Assembly: GCA_020720945.1 (NCBI GenBank)
Contig: DYNR01000122.1
Location: 1 to 7,155, forward strand
DNA: 7,155 bases
Reading direction: 5' to 3'
Origin: Chthoniobacter flavus
GTDB lineage: Bacteria; Verrucomicrobiota; Verrucomicrobiia; Chthoniobacterales; DYNR01
In this document: one piece after another, positions 7,067 to 7,155 of the stretch
How positions within the stretch are numbered: the first letter of the stretch is position 1
Layout: each line of letters starts with the position of its first letter
The notes under the pieces: model-generated
What the model was told of the DNA's origin: nothing
What the model saw: only the letters and a program-made list of their open reading frames with translations
Databases searched by the model: none
Position numbers and translations under genes: made by a program

Positions 7067-7155
7067 CGCTTTAATCGGCGGAAAAGCGGTCAGCCCTTTT
7101 TCCTGAATCCGTGAGATAACTGCTGTGAATCTCTGCAATCAATTGGGCTGCAAAG

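Overview
The window holds four genes, all on the minus strand and read from the right edge to the left: a Wzy/O-antigen-ligase-like membrane protein (to 5666), a Wzx-type flippase (5651-4209), a secreted glycoside-hydrolase-like protein (4199-2634) and a membrane-bound hybrid sensor histidine kinase (2556-100). Coding density is very high. The first three genes are separated by only 14 and 9 bases, so they look like one transcription unit. The kinase follows after 77 bases, either as the last gene of that unit or from its own weak promoter. No tRNA, rRNA, CRISPR array, transposase or integrase was seen.

The theme is export and assembly of a surface or extracellular polysaccharide. The flippase would move lipid-linked repeat units across the inner membrane. 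The Wzy/ligase-like protein would polymerise them or transfer them on the periplasmic face. The secreted TIM-barrel-like protein, with two candidate catalytic glutamates, could trim or remodel the glycan, and the Cache-domain kinase would sense an extracytoplasmic signal. Glycosyltransferases, Wza/Wzc-type export parts and a response regulator are not in the window and presumably lie beyond it.

The organism appears to be a Gram-negative bacterium of moderately high GC content. The secreted protein and the ligase-like protein resemble, from memory of these families, types common in Verrucomicrobiota and Planctomycetota. A verrucomicrobial origin is my best guess, but nothing in the window proves it. 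None of the four start codons has a recognisable Shine-Dalgarno sequence. The + strand is strongly G-rich relative to C, so the coding strand is C-rich. This is unusual and hints that the genes lie on the lagging strand.

The left edge (1-99) carries two 18-base perfect palindromes spaced 25 bases apart, apparently part of an extragenic palindromic repeat that runs off the window. The points most worth a second look are this repeat, the pseudo-receiver domain of the kinase (phospho-acceptor Asp replaced by Ser), and the unassigned secreted hydrolase-like gene placed directly behind the flippase.
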